A DNA stretch of 64,000 nucleotides from UBA10365 sp041441915 (GTDB taxonomy: Bacteria; Pseudomonadota; Alphaproteobacteria; Rhodobacterales; Rhodobacteraceae): assembly GCA_041441915.1 (NCBI GenBank), contig JASDRS010000022.1:1-64000 (forward strand). The letters run 5' to 3'. The notes under the pieces are model-generated. The model was given only the letters and a program-made list of their open reading frames with translations. It was not told the DNA's origin and searched no databases. Shown one piece after another: positions 35,417 to 44,482 of this stretch. Position 1 is the first letter of the stretch; each line of letters starts with the position of its first letter. The translations under genes were made by a program, and so were the position numbers.

Positions 35417-35573
35417 CCTCAAGATTTTCTCAAAAATTTTGATAAACATGAAATAAAATTTCGGCTTTTGGTGGATACTGTCGCCTTTAAACTCGGCGAT
35501 GTCGCTAACCGATAAATAGGGCACCGCAATTGTCTACATTTAGTTACTATAAGATAGATTTAGGAGCGACCCT

Positions 35574-36275
35574 ATGGTTGATGAGAATGACGACATCATC
35601 TTGAGCGAACTCTCTGACGACGAACTCGTCTTGCAAATGCATGACGACCTTTACGACGGTCTAAAAGAAGAGATCGAAGAAGGGGTAAACATTTTTCTCG
35701 CACGCAAATGGACCCCGTATGAGGTGCTGACCAAAGCCTTGGTTGCTGGAATGACCATTGTGGGCGCAGACTTCCGCGACGGAATTTTGTTTGTACCTGA
35801 AGTACTTTTGGCCGCTAATGCTATGAAGTCAGGTATGTTTATTCTGAAACCATTACTTGCTGAAACTGGTGCTCCGCGTATGGGGAAAATGGTGATTGGC
35901 ACCGTTAAGGGCGACATCCATGATATTGGAAAAAACCTTGTAGGTATGATGATGGAAGGCGCAGGCTTTGAGGTGCGCGATCTTGGTATCAACAATTCTG
36001 TCGAAAAATATCTAGACGCAATTGAACAAGATCAGCCCGATATCTTGGGTATGTCAGCGCTTTTGACCACTACCATGCCCTATATGAAAGTTGTGATCGA
36101 CACACTGAAAGAAAAAGGTATGCGCGAAGATTATATCATTTTGGTAGGTGGCGCGCCTTTAAACGAAGAATTTAGCCGAGCCATTGGTGCCGATGCTTAT
36201 TGCCGTGATGCAGCAGTGGCCGTTGAAACGGCCAAGGAGTTGGTTTTGCGTAGACACAATCAATTAAATATCTAG
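35574..36275 (+). CDS. Corrinoid (B12-binding) methyl-carrier protein
   Basis: A 233-aa methyltransferase corrinoid protein (MtbC/MttC/MtgC type). The N-terminal helical cap domain (residues 1 to about 100) covers the cofactor. The Rossmann B12-binding domain has the DxHxxG motif in GDIHDIGKNLVGMMMEGAGF, plus SALLTTTMPYMK and LVGGAPLNEEF. It carries a methyl group from a methylamine or betaine to an acceptor; the donor cannot be told from sequence. It lies 157 bp after bmt, with GGAG near its ATG. The matching methyltransferase (MttB-like) is not in the window. Confidence 0.92.
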   Translation: MVDENDDIILSELSDDELVLQMHDDLYDGLKEEIEEGVNIFLARKWTPYEVLTKALVAGMTIVGADFRDGILFVPEVLLAANAMKSGMFILKPLLAETGAPRMGKMVIGTVKGDIHDIGKNLVGMMMEGAGFEVRDLGINNSVEKYLDAIEQDQPDILGMSALLTTTMPYMKVVIDTLKEKGMREDYIILVGGAPLNEEFSRAIGADAYCRDAAVAVETAKELVLRRHNQLNI

Positions 36276-36401
36276 AGCTTTAAAAATTTGAATTGTTGAC
36301 AACCCAAAAAGCTTTTTTTGAATTTTTTTATTGGTCTTTAAATATCTTGCTCTCGCCCAACATAAAGGCAATAATAAGAACTGCGTTTTGGGAGATTCGC
36401 A

Positions 36402-36551
36402 ATGCCCATCCATGTTTTTGTTACATTGCTTGTCTGCGTTTGTTTGGTCGCAGGCTTAACCTTGTTTTTTGCTCAAGAATTCACGCTGCCCATTGCTTTG
36501 GTGGCAGCCAGTGTCTTAGCAATGCGCACTGCCCTTGCTTTGCGGCCATGA
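36402..36551 (+). CDS. Small membrane protein, 49 aa
   Basis: A 49-residue hydrophobic protein that begins MPIHVFVTLLVCVCLVAGL and ends MRTALALRP, with two probable membrane helices. A strong GGGAGA site lies 7 bases before ATG 36402. Its stop overlaps the DUF1638 start (ATGA, 36548-36551), a sign of coupled translation. No family recognised. Because of its position between the corrinoid and DUF1638 genes, it probably belongs to the same transcript. Confidence 0.7.
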   Translation: MPIHVFVTLLVCVCLVAGLTLFFAQEFTLPIALVAASVLAMRTALALRP

Positions 36552-37183
36552 CTTTCGTCAGCGACGAGGCACTGACCCAAATGGGCCATGTCCAGCTCAA
36601 CCAAGGACGTATTTTACTTATCGCGTGCGGTGCTTTAGCGCGTGAAATTTTGACCCTGAAAGAGGTCAACGCTTGGCAGCACTTTGATCTGCAATGCCTA
36701 CCTGCCAATTTGCATCTTTCGCCTGACCGCATTCCAGATGCCGTTGAAAAGGCGGTGACGCGCTACCGTGAGGCTTATGAAAAAATTTTCGTCCTTTACG
36801 CTGACTGTGGCACGGGTGGGCTATTGCAAGCACGCTGTGCAAAACTCGACGTTGAGATGATGGCTGGGCCGCATTGCTATTCATTTTTTGAAGGCAACGA
36901 TACATTTTCCAAAATTGCAGATCAAGAATTTACCGCCTTTTATCTGACCGACTTTCTGGTACGCCAATTTGATGCTTTTGTGTGGCGGCCCATGGGCCTA
37001 GACCGACATCCAGAACTGCGCGACATATATTTTGGCAATTACACCAAACTTGTCTATCAAGCCCAGACTAATGATCCTGCGCTCGACGCCAAAGCGGAAT
37101 GCTACGCTGTACGTTTAGGCCTTTCCTATGAGCGCCGTTTCACCGGATATGGTGATCTTTACAGCGAAATGGCCGCCATATAA
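36548..37183 (+). CDS. DUF1638 domain protein
   Basis: A 211-aa protein of the DUF1638 family, which occurs beside corrinoid methyltransferase genes. Conserved segments are ILLIACGALAREIL, LYADCGTGG, HCYSFFEG and FYLTDFLVRQFDAFVWRPMGLDRHPEL. Cys/His-rich motifs (ACGAL, DCGTGG, HCY) suggest a metal or cofactor site, which is inference. ATG 36548 is chosen because it overlaps the upstream 49-aa gene by ATGA and the protein then has family length; the frame is open upstream to 36293. Role probably in methyl or corrinoid metabolism. Confidence 0.87.
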   Translation: MTFVSDEALTQMGHVQLNQGRILLIACGALAREILTLKEVNAWQHFDLQCLPANLHLSPDRIPDAVEKAVTRYREAYEKIFVLYADCGTGGLLQARCAKLDVEMMAGPHCYSFFEGNDTFSKIADQEFTAFYLTDFLVRQFDAFVWRPMGLDRHPELRDIYFGNYTKLVYQAQTNDPALDAKAECYAVRLGLSYERRFTGYGDLYSEMAAI

Positions 37184-37566
37184 CCTTTTTAACGTTGTAA
37201 AATTTGATCTATCTTTGGGGTTTAAAAGCTCCGCGGAACATCGCAGCCCTGTGCGCCTTTGGTGCGCAGGTGGTGACATTGGTCGGCCTAGGGTGCGAAG
37301 GCCGTAATGAGATTGAGCAGGCATTATTAAGCGATAATGAGTGGGCATCTCATGTATGTGCGCATCGTTTTAGGACGCAGCCATTTTCGCACCTTGGGCT
37401 GGGTGTTGCGGTTACAACGCAGCCCCCTTGTGGTTTGTGGTCTGATGGATGAAACGAGCCTAAATCTGAGCCGCGTGGGGACAGTGCTGACATTGGCAGC
37501 AGACCAACAAAACGATGAACGCCATCTGCAAGCCGTTAACCTAACGTTCAGCACATTGAGTCAACA
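37184..37566. other. Interval between DUF1638 and recN, possible debris
   Basis: Two overlapping plus-strand frames (37204-37452 and 37337-37570) look partly coding (for example RNIAALCAFGAQVVTLVGLG, then VLTLAADQQNDERHLQAVNL), but neither has a binding site or a family match. They may be fragments of one frameshifted gene that followed DUF1638. Confidence 0.3.
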
Positions 37567-39222
37567 CTAGGGTGGGGTCCCTAAAAGAGCATTTGCCGCA
37601 TCGCGTGCTGCTTGTGTGATCGTGTCTCCCGCCAACATACGTGCAATTTCTTCAATCCGGTCGGCTGGTTTTAGTGCAGTCACAGTTGATCGTGTCAGAC
37701 CACCCTTCACCTGTTTTTCCACCCTCCAATGGTGTGCACCAAGAGCCGCCACCTGTGGCGAATGGGTCACAACCAACACTTGGCCACCGCGTGCCAAAGC
37801 CACTAACCGTCGGCCCACGGCGTCAGCCGTAGCGCCACCAACGCCGCGATCTATCTCGTCAAAGATTATGGTCAAGCTAGGGCTGTCGCCTCTTAGGCAA
37901 ACTTTGAGCGCCAGCAAAAAGCGCGCCAATTCCCCCCCCGAGGCAATGCGATTAAGGGGTCCCGAAGGCATTCCCGGATTTGTGGCAACGCAAAAGGCCA
38001 CCAGATCTTGCCCCTCAGGACCAGGATCTTGCGGGGAGATTGTGGTTTCAAAAAATGCACGTTCCATCTTAAGAGGGGCTAGTTCGCCAGCCATAGCCTG
38101 ATCCAGACGCTTCGCAGATGCTTGACGAACTGCACTTAGGGCCTCAGCCTCGGTGGCATATCTGCTTTTTGCAGCCGTTAACGTTTGGGTAAGGCCCAAA
38201 ATACCCTTAGTGCTGCCGTCAAGTGCCGCCAACTGGGTTCGCAGTGTGTCAGAAAAGAGCACCAGATCATCTGGAACGACATTATGCTTGCGCGCCAAAG
38301 CTCGAATGGAGAAAAGTCGCTCTTCCAGGTTTTCAAGATCTTGGGGGTGAAAATCCAAAGCCGCGAGTAGACGCTCAACACTGTCAATGGCCTCACCCAA
38401 TTCGGTCATTGCGCGGCCCAGGGAAGCAATAGGCGCTTCAAGGCCCTTAATGGGATCAGCATGGGCTGCCAAATCATCGAGCAAGCGGAGCGAAGTTCCC
38501 ATCATACCTTCGGCGCCCTTATCAGACAGGGTCGCCAATACGCGGGCGATGTCGGCCCGCGATTTCTGAGCGCTTTTCATCTGCCGGCGGTGAATATCAA
38601 GGGCAGTATCTTCACCGGCTTTGGGGTCAAGCTTGTCAAGTTCGGTCACCGCGTGGCGCAAATAGTCTTCTTGCACGGTCATTTTGTCCAAGGCCTCTTG
38701 CGCTTGGGCCAGAGCTTTCGCGGCACGCCCCATTTCTGCCCATGCCGCACGACACGGTGCAAGGTTAAGCTTGGCAAAATCATCCAAAAGCAATCGATGG
38801 CCACGTGGGTTCAAAAGGCCTCGGTCATCTTGCTGGCCATGCAGTTCGACCAAATGATCTGACAAAGCTCGCAGCACCTCACCTGAGGCGCGGCGTTCAT
38901 TCACCCATGCCAACTTGCGCCCATCGGTAAAATTCACCCGCCGTAAAATTAGTTCGCTGCCAACCTCGATCCCAGCTTCAGCTAAAACAGCGCGTGCTGG
39001 ATGGTCACGAGCAAGATCAAAAACGGCCGTCACTTCGCCCTGTTCGGCCCCTTGACGTACAAGTTCGGCGCGCCCGCGCCAACCCAAGACGAACCCCAAG
39101 CTGTCAAGCAATATCGACTTGCCCGCGCCTGTTTCGCCCGTCAGTATATTAAGTCCATGGTCGAAAGCCAGACTTAGGTGATCAATGATCAGCATATCCC
39201 GAATATCAAGCGTTCGTAGCAT
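37567..39222 (-). CDS. recN: DNA repair protein RecN
   Basis: A 551-aa SMC-like ATPase acting in double-strand break repair. Walker A ILTGETGAGKSILLDSLGF is at the N-terminus. Long coiled-coil arms fill the centre. The C-terminal half carries the signature RIASGGELARFLLALK, Walker B TIIFDEIDRGVGG and the VVTHSPQVAALG loop. AGGAAG lies just before the ATG. It follows bamD by 15 bp, in the common order lpxC, bamD, recN. Length is complete. Confidence 0.96.
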   Translation of the reverse strand: MLRTLDIRDMLIIDHLSLAFDHGLNILTGETGAGKSILLDSLGFVLGWRGRAELVRQGAEQGEVTAVFDLARDHPARAVLAEAGIEVGSELILRRVNFTDGRKLAWVNERRASGEVLRALSDHLVELHGQQDDRGLLNPRGHRLLLDDFAKLNLAPCRAAWAEMGRAAKALAQAQEALDKMTVQEDYLRHAVTELDKLDPKAGEDTALDIHRRQMKSAQKSRADIARVLATLSDKGAEGMMGTSLRLLDDLAAHADPIKGLEAPIASLGRAMTELGEAIDSVERLLAALDFHPQDLENLEERLFSIRALARKHNVVPDDLVLFSDTLRTQLAALDGSTKGILGLTQTLTAAKSRYATEAEALSAVRQASAKRLDQAMAGELAPLKMERAFFETTISPQDPGPEGQDLVAFCVATNPGMPSGPLNRIASGGELARFLLALKVCLRGDSPSLTIIFDEIDRGVGGATADAVGRRLVALARGGQVLVVTHSPQVAALGAHHWRVEKQVKGGLTRSTVTALKPADRIEEIARMLAGDTITQAARDAANALLGTPP

Positions 39223-39237
39223 TCTGCTTCCTAGATG

Positions 39238-40077
39238 TTAGAGCCATTCGCCCTTAATCACTTGCCTGTATATAACGCGCAGCCAACCGCGGCCCGATGC
39301 TTCGGGCTTGAGCCCACGATTAGTTAAAAGGTTATAGGTGTCTTGGTAAAAGGGACTCGATTGATAATTATAACCTAAAATTGCGCCGGCGGTTTGGGCT
39401 TCAGCTTTCAACCCAAGTGCCATATAGGATTCGACCAACCGGTGAAGAGCTTCAGCCGTATAGACGGTACTTTGATAACTTTCTACCACCGCGCGAAAGC
39501 GGTTGATGGCGGCGGTATAATGACCGCGTTTAAGGTAATATCGGCCCACTTCCATTTGTTTGGCGGCCAAATGATCAAAGGCCAGGTCGAATTTCAGCAA
39601 AGCCGCTCTCGCATAATCAGAATTAGGATATTCCTCGAACACATCACGCAAAGCCCACAGCGCCTCCCGAGTAAGCGCTTGATCTCGGCCTATGTCATCG
39701 ATTTGATCGTAATAGGACAAAGCTACCAAGTACATCGCATAAGGTGCTTCTTCATCATCGGGATAAAAATGGAGAAATCTTTGGCTCGCCGCGCGAGCCT
39801 CATCATATTTACGATCTTTGTGTTTGACATAAGCCAACATTATCAAAGCGCGTTTTGTCCACTCAGAATAAGGGTAGAGCCGTACAACTTCGGCAAAAAG
39901 CGCAACTGCTTTGGTTCGGTTTTTATCGACTTCAAGGACATATTCGGCGTTTTGATACAGTGTCTGGGCACTTTTTGCTTCGGCCGTCTCAGCCGGTGGC
40001 TTAGGCCCACAGGCGATTAGGCCAAATAAAATTAAGCTCATCATCAAAAAAAATATTCTCATCTGCGCCAATACCAT
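39238..40077 (-). CDS. bamD: Outer membrane assembly lipoprotein BamD
   Basis: A 279-aa lipoprotein of the BAM complex, which inserts beta-barrel proteins in the outer membrane. The signal sequence ends in a lipobox (FGLIAC, Cys about residue 23). TPR-like repeats follow (ALFAEVVRLYPYSEW, AASQRFLHFYPDDEEAPYAMYLVALSYYD, RFRAVVESYQSTVYTAEALHRLVESY). Either ATG 40077 or ATG 40062 (MRIFFLMM) could be the start. It lies between lpxC and recN on the same strand. Confidence 0.94.
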   Translation of the reverse strand: MVLAQMRIFFLMMSLILFGLIACGPKPPAETAEAKSAQTLYQNAEYVLEVDKNRTKAVALFAEVVRLYPYSEWTKRALIMLAYVKHKDRKYDEARAASQRFLHFYPDDEEAPYAMYLVALSYYDQIDDIGRDQALTREALWALRDVFEEYPNSDYARAALLKFDLAFDHLAAKQMEVGRYYLKRGHYTAAINRFRAVVESYQSTVYTAEALHRLVESYMALGLKAEAQTAGAILGYNYQSSPFYQDTYNLLTNRGLKPEASGRGWLRVIYRQVIKGEWL

Positions 40078-40182
40078 GTCCGTAGCCTAATTTTAAAAGA
40101 AAGTAAAATCTCCCAAAATGGAGGTCTTGAACTTATTAGCATAGAAAATTTTTCTGCGCAAAATCCATTCACCGAAGATCAA

Positions 40183-41103
40183 CTAAACATGAATAGGAAT
40201 GTCAGACACTTTAAGCCCCATACCTGGCAACAGATTGCCAATGCTTACGCCAACGGGGGTAATTTCATAGGCAGAAGGATCGTCAAACAGAGCCCGCAGA
40301 AGGCTATTCGTCAAAGCATGACCCGCAAACACGCCAGTATATCGGCCCAAAACAGGCGCTCCAGTCAAAGCCAAATCGCCCAACGCGTCCAACATTTTGT
40401 GACGCACAGGTTCATCAAAATGGCGCAAACCACCAGGTGAGAGCACCTTGCCGTTTTCAAACACGACAGCATTGTCCAGTGTACCACCCAAAGCCAAGCC
40501 GTGAGCATGCATCACATCAACATCTTGCTGCATGCAAAAAGTGCGACTGTCAGAAAGCTCTCGTACAAAGGCGCCGTTCGACATATTGAGCGTTTTTTCT
40601 TGATAGCCAATCGCCACATCAACGAAATCAATACTAAAGGAAATTTCAAGCATCTTGCTTGGCGCAAGCCGTGCCAACGCTTGGCCCAAGCGCACTTCAA
40701 CCGTTTTCAAGATGCGGATCGAGACAGCGTTTCCCGCGAGGTTGTCGATACCTGCTGCAATAAAACCCTGAACCAAAGGCTGAGATGAGCCATCCAGAAT
40801 AGGTACTTCAGGGCCGTCAATTTCGATCAATGCATTATAGATGCCACAGCCAGCAAGGGCGGCCATCAGATGTTCAACGGTCGCCACAGTGGTGCCAGCA
40901 TCATTCATAAGCTGCGTGCAAAGCGGTGATTGCACCACATTTCTCCAGTCTGCTTTTACCAATTGATCAACAAGATTAACGTCCGTGCGTTTAAACCAAA
41001 TGCCAAACCCTGCGGCCGCAGGATGCACGGCAAGTGACACACGGCACCCTGAGTGCAGGCCAAATCCATCAAAACGCACCGTCGATTTCAAGCTTCTTTG
41101 CAA
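40183..41103 (-). CDS. lpxC: UDP-3-O-acyl-GlcNAc deacetylase LpxC
   Basis: A 306-aa zinc deacetylase, the committed step of lipid A synthesis. Zinc ligands are in VEHLMAALAGCG (first His) and RHKMLDALGDLAL (His and Asp). FDGFGLHSG and SRTFCMQQD are also typical. The start is TTG 41103 (MQRSLKSTV), with GAGG five bases upstream. It follows ftsZ by 238 bp. Its presence, with BamD, TolC and LpxC-dependent envelope genes, confirms a Gram-negative cell. Confidence 0.96.
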   Translation of the reverse strand: MQRSLKSTVRFDGFGLHSGCRVSLAVHPAAAGFGIWFKRTDVNLVDQLVKADWRNVVQSPLCTQLMNDAGTTVATVEHLMAALAGCGIYNALIEIDGPEVPILDGSSQPLVQGFIAAGIDNLAGNAVSIRILKTVEVRLGQALARLAPSKMLEISFSIDFVDVAIGYQEKTLNMSNGAFVRELSDSRTFCMQQDVDVMHAHGLALGGTLDNAVVFENGKVLSPGGLRHFDEPVRHKMLDALGDLALTGAPVLGRYTGVFAGHALTNSLLRALFDDPSAYEITPVGVSIGNLLPGMGLKVSDIPIHV

Positions 41104-41341
41104 CTAAGCCTCACATTATAGGGTCGCAGTCCGCTGCAATGGTCAAGGGGCATCGCCAGCGCTACTTATTAATGGGGTTAACTATGCCAGCCTGTAACAA
41201 CAACTCACTCTTTGTAACAATCTGTAACAAAGGCTGTATTCGTGTGAATATGCAAAAAATAGGCGAAAAACCGCCAAAATCCTTTATTTTAGACCTTTTT
41301 ATAATATCTTTACCTAAATAAATTGCAATCAGGCGGTCAGA

Positions 41342-42934
41342 CTAATTTGCCTGACGGCGTAAAAAAGCGGGGATCTCGATACGATCTTGGCTTTCTGAGC
41401 GATCTTGTTCATCGTCGTAGGCCAAGAGTGATGGGTCCTGACGCGCGACTGGAGCGGCGGGTGGAGTTTGGGTCATGCGATGCGCGCTTTGATCGTTATT
41501 GCCCGCCATGCGGTTGATCAAAGATCCGATGCCAAAGCGTGGCTTTTCAACTGCGGGCTCTGCAGAACGCGGCACAGTTTGCGCAATCATCGGCTTACGC
41601 ACTGCCGAGGCAGGCATTTTATTGACGGCGGCTTGCAGTTTTTGTAAAGCCTCTGGCGATGGGGTTCCAGGCGCAGGCGACACGAAGGTGGAAGGATCGG
41701 CATAGATCTGACCTTCCACGCTCGATGTTTGATGGGCGCCACGTGATATATCTGAAAAACGATCATGCCTGGCCTCTAGGACCGCGCGTGTTGGCGCAGG
41801 ATCTGCATCAAACTGCGCAAAAAGATTGGATTCTTCATGCTGGAACACAACTTGCGGATTTGACAGGTTCATCGGCTCCTGCGCAGTCAGAACTGGGTCT
41901 TGGACAACGGGTGGCAAGGGATGTGCTATGGGACGGCGTATCACCCCAGAACCTTGGGCACTGGCTACGGCTTCAATGCCTGTGGCCACAACAGACACGC
42001 GGATTGCACCTTCCATCGTGGTGTCAAGCGTCGAGCCCACAATTATATTTGCATCAGGGTCAACTTTTTCACGAATTATATTAGCCGCTTCGTCCAATTC
42101 AAACAGGGTCAAATCATAACCACCAGTGATATTGATCAAGACCCCACGGGCGCCGTTAAGGCTGATTTCGTCGAGTAAAGGATTGGCAATTGCTTTTTCA
42201 GCCGCTTGCACGGCGCGGTTTTCGCCCGATGCTTCGCCCGTCCCCATCATGGCTTTGCCCATTTCATCCATCACGGCGCGCACATCGGCAAAATCAAGGT
42301 TAATTAAACCAGGGCGCACCATCAGATCGGTCACACCCTTAACGCCTTGATACAAAACATCATCTGCCATAGCGAAAGCTTCTGTGAAGGTAGTTTTTTC
42401 ATTTGCCAAGCGGAATAAATTTTGATTTGGAATGATTATCAACGTGTCAACTACTTTTTGCAAAGCAGCAATTCCCTCTTCGGCCTGACGCATCCGCTTT
42501 GCGCCTTCGAATTGAAAAGGCTTAGTAACAACGCCCACTGTCAAAACGCCAAGTTCACGCGCCGCTTGCGCGATGATTGGGGCGGCGCCCGTACCAGTAC
42601 CACCACCCATGCCAGCAGTGATAAAGCACATATGTGCGCCAGCTAGCTGGTCAACGATTTCTTCAATAGTTTCTTCAGCAGCAGCAGCACCAACCGCGGG
42701 GCGCGCACCAGCGCCCAAACCTTCGGTCACCTTAATGCCCATTTGTACCTTTGCCTCGGCTTTGCTTTGCTGCAAAGCTTGCGCGTCGGTGTTGGCCACC
42801 ACAAACTCGACACCGTCGAGTTTTTTCTCGATCATGTTATTGACTGCATTGCCGCCTGCACCGCCTACACCAAACACGGTGATCCTTGGCTTTAGCTCTT
42901 CGCGACTCGGTACCATTGTAAGATTAAGTGCCAT
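41342..42934 (-). CDS. ftsZ: Cell division GTPase FtsZ
   Basis: A 530-aa tubulin homologue that forms the Z-ring. GTP-binding loops: FGVGGAGGNAVNNM, the tubulin signature GGGTGTGAAPIIA, and NLDFADVRAVM. A long variable linker (about residues 330-510) precedes the conserved C-terminal peptide RIEIPAFLRRQAN, which binds FtsA. The long linker is usual in Rhodobacteraceae. ATG 42934 (MALNLTMVPSREELKPRI) is chosen, with AAGAGG about 9 bases upstream; ATG 42940 is possible, and the open frame to 43018 is unlike the family. It follows ftsA by 174 bp and may have its own promoter there. Confidence 0.97.
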   Translation of the reverse strand: MALNLTMVPSREELKPRITVFGVGGAGGNAVNNMIEKKLDGVEFVVANTDAQALQQSKAEAKVQMGIKVTEGLGAGARPAVGAAAAEETIEEIVDQLAGAHMCFITAGMGGGTGTGAAPIIAQAARELGVLTVGVVTKPFQFEGAKRMRQAEEGIAALQKVVDTLIIIPNQNLFRLANEKTTFTEAFAMADDVLYQGVKGVTDLMVRPGLINLDFADVRAVMDEMGKAMMGTGEASGENRAVQAAEKAIANPLLDEISLNGARGVLINITGGYDLTLFELDEAANIIREKVDPDANIIVGSTLDTTMEGAIRVSVVATGIEAVASAQGSGVIRRPIAHPLPPVVQDPVLTAQEPMNLSNPQVVFQHEESNLFAQFDADPAPTRAVLEARHDRFSDISRGAHQTSSVEGQIYADPSTFVSPAPGTPSPEALQKLQAAVNKMPASAVRKPMIAQTVPRSAEPAVEKPRFGIGSLINRMAGNNDQSAHRMTQTPPAAPVARQDPSLLAYDDEQDRSESQDRIEIPAFLRRQAN

Positions 42935-43108
42935 ACCCATATGCCTCTTATGAAAACTGCCCAATATTATCGCAGCTTTTGTGCGACTTATGTCTGATTC
43001 TATCGACTTTCTAGACAAAGGTCACTAAAAAAAACACCTTCTTTACAAAATATAGTCAAATATATCATATTTTGCCTACCCTTAGGGGTGAAACACTTTC
43101 TCTTGGGT

Positions 43109-44482
43109 TTACCAATTGTCCCTAAACCATTTTAACGCCCTTTTAAGTGAACGCGCTGGGTAACGTTCGCTCGGAGCTTCAAAATCCCACCATTCGTCTT
43201 GAGGCTGTACCGCGAACAAACAGGCGCCCACAACGCTTGAAAAAGCAGGCCCTGTTAGGGCTTGGGGCAGACCATTGATGCGCATCGGGCGGCCCAAGCG
43301 CACGCGCTGGCCCAAAATCTTGCAAGCCAAACCGTCCATGCCAGGCAGTTGTGCTGCCCCTCCCGTCAGCACAATTTGCTGGCTAGGCAGATGTTCAAAG
43401 CCTGCGGCATCAAGCCTGACGCGGGTTTCTTCTAAAATTTCTTCAACACGCGGGCGAATGATGCCTATCAGTTCAGTGCGGCTGATTTGGCGGCGGTCTT
43501 TGTCCCAATCACCACTGTCGCCTGAAATTTCGATCATCTCGCGATCATCCATACCGGTAGCCTGTACGCCGCCATGCATGTTTTTGATCTTTTCAGCCAT
43601 GGCCAAGGGCACTTGCAAGCCTCTCGAGATGTCAGACGTCACATGATCACCGCCCATCATCACACTGTCAGCAAAAATCATATGCTTTTTAATAAAGACG
43701 GAAACGCCTGTGGTGCCTCCGCCCATATCAATACACGCTGCGCCCAGTTCTTGCTCGTCCTCCACAAGACTTGAAAGCCCTGAAAGATAGGCTGACGAGG
43801 CCACTCCCGCCAGCTCCAGGTCACAGCGTTTGACGCAATAGGCCAGATTTTGAACGGCATTGTCCTCCACCGTCAAAAGATGCAGATCGCAGGCCAAACG
43901 ATTACCGGACTGCCCACGCGGGTCACCTAGGCCTGTGCGCGCATCTAAACTAAAATTCACAGGTTGAGCATGCAAAACATCGCGCGACGTGCCAAGGTTT
44001 GGCATATCACAGGCCGCTAACACACGGGCCACATCCTGCTCAGAGACAAAGCTGTCATGCAATTGAATTTCACCGACCAAACCATAGCTGCGCGGCTCAG
44101 CCCCCGAAAAACAGGCTATGGCTTGATCAACCTTTAAATTGGCCATCTTTTGCGCAGCCTGCACTACAGTGCGAATAGCACGTTCAGTTTCGTTCATCAC
44201 TTCTATTTGACCAAATCCGACCCCGCGCGATTTCGTAGTCGCTGCACCGATGATGCGAAACAACGCCTGACCTGCGCGATTGGACCCCGAAAAACTTGGG
44301 CCACCAGCACTGCTGTCAGCCTGGCTTTCACCCAGGCTAATGGGACACATTTCGCCGTCAAACCGTAAAATTAAACAGGTCATTTTTGATGAGCCAACAT
44401 CCAAAAGCGCGATCACACCTTTTTGCATCGCCATTCGGCGCATGTTCCTCATGGCACGTTGGGCATTATAGAGGTCTTTCAT
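43109..44482 (-). CDS. ftsA: Cell division protein FtsA
   Basis: A 457-aa actin-fold protein that tethers FtsZ to the membrane. ATPase motifs are IALLDVGSSKMTCLIL (phosphate 1), AACIDMGGGTTGVSVF (phosphate 2) and IVLTGGAAQLPG (adenosine). The 1C subdomain is in the N-terminal half. The C-terminal amphipathic helix (PARSLKRALKWFRDNW) is the membrane anchor. It overlaps ftsQ by ATGA (44479-44482). Confidence 0.96.
   Translation of the reverse strand: MKDLYNAQRAMRNMRRMAMQKGVIALLDVGSSKMTCLILRFDGEMCPISLGESQADSSAGGPSFSGSNRAGQALFRIIGAATTKSRGVGFGQIEVMNETERAIRTVVQAAQKMANLKVDQAIACFSGAEPRSYGLVGEIQLHDSFVSEQDVARVLAACDMPNLGTSRDVLHAQPVNFSLDARTGLGDPRGQSGNRLACDLHLLTVEDNAVQNLAYCVKRCDLELAGVASSAYLSGLSSLVEDEQELGAACIDMGGGTTGVSVFIKKHMIFADSVMMGGDHVTSDISRGLQVPLAMAEKIKNMHGGVQATGMDDREMIEISGDSGDWDKDRRQISRTELIGIIRPRVEEILEETRVRLDAAGFEHLPSQQIVLTGGAAQLPGMDGLACKILGQRVRLGRPMRINGLPQALTGPAFSSVVGACLFAVQPQDEWWDFEAPSERYPARSLKRALKWFRDNW

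Noticed and set aside
41659..42084. Long plus-strand frames opposite ftsZ, rne, fumC and other genes
   Set aside because: They mirror highly conserved minus- or plus-strand genes and have no binding sites or family features.
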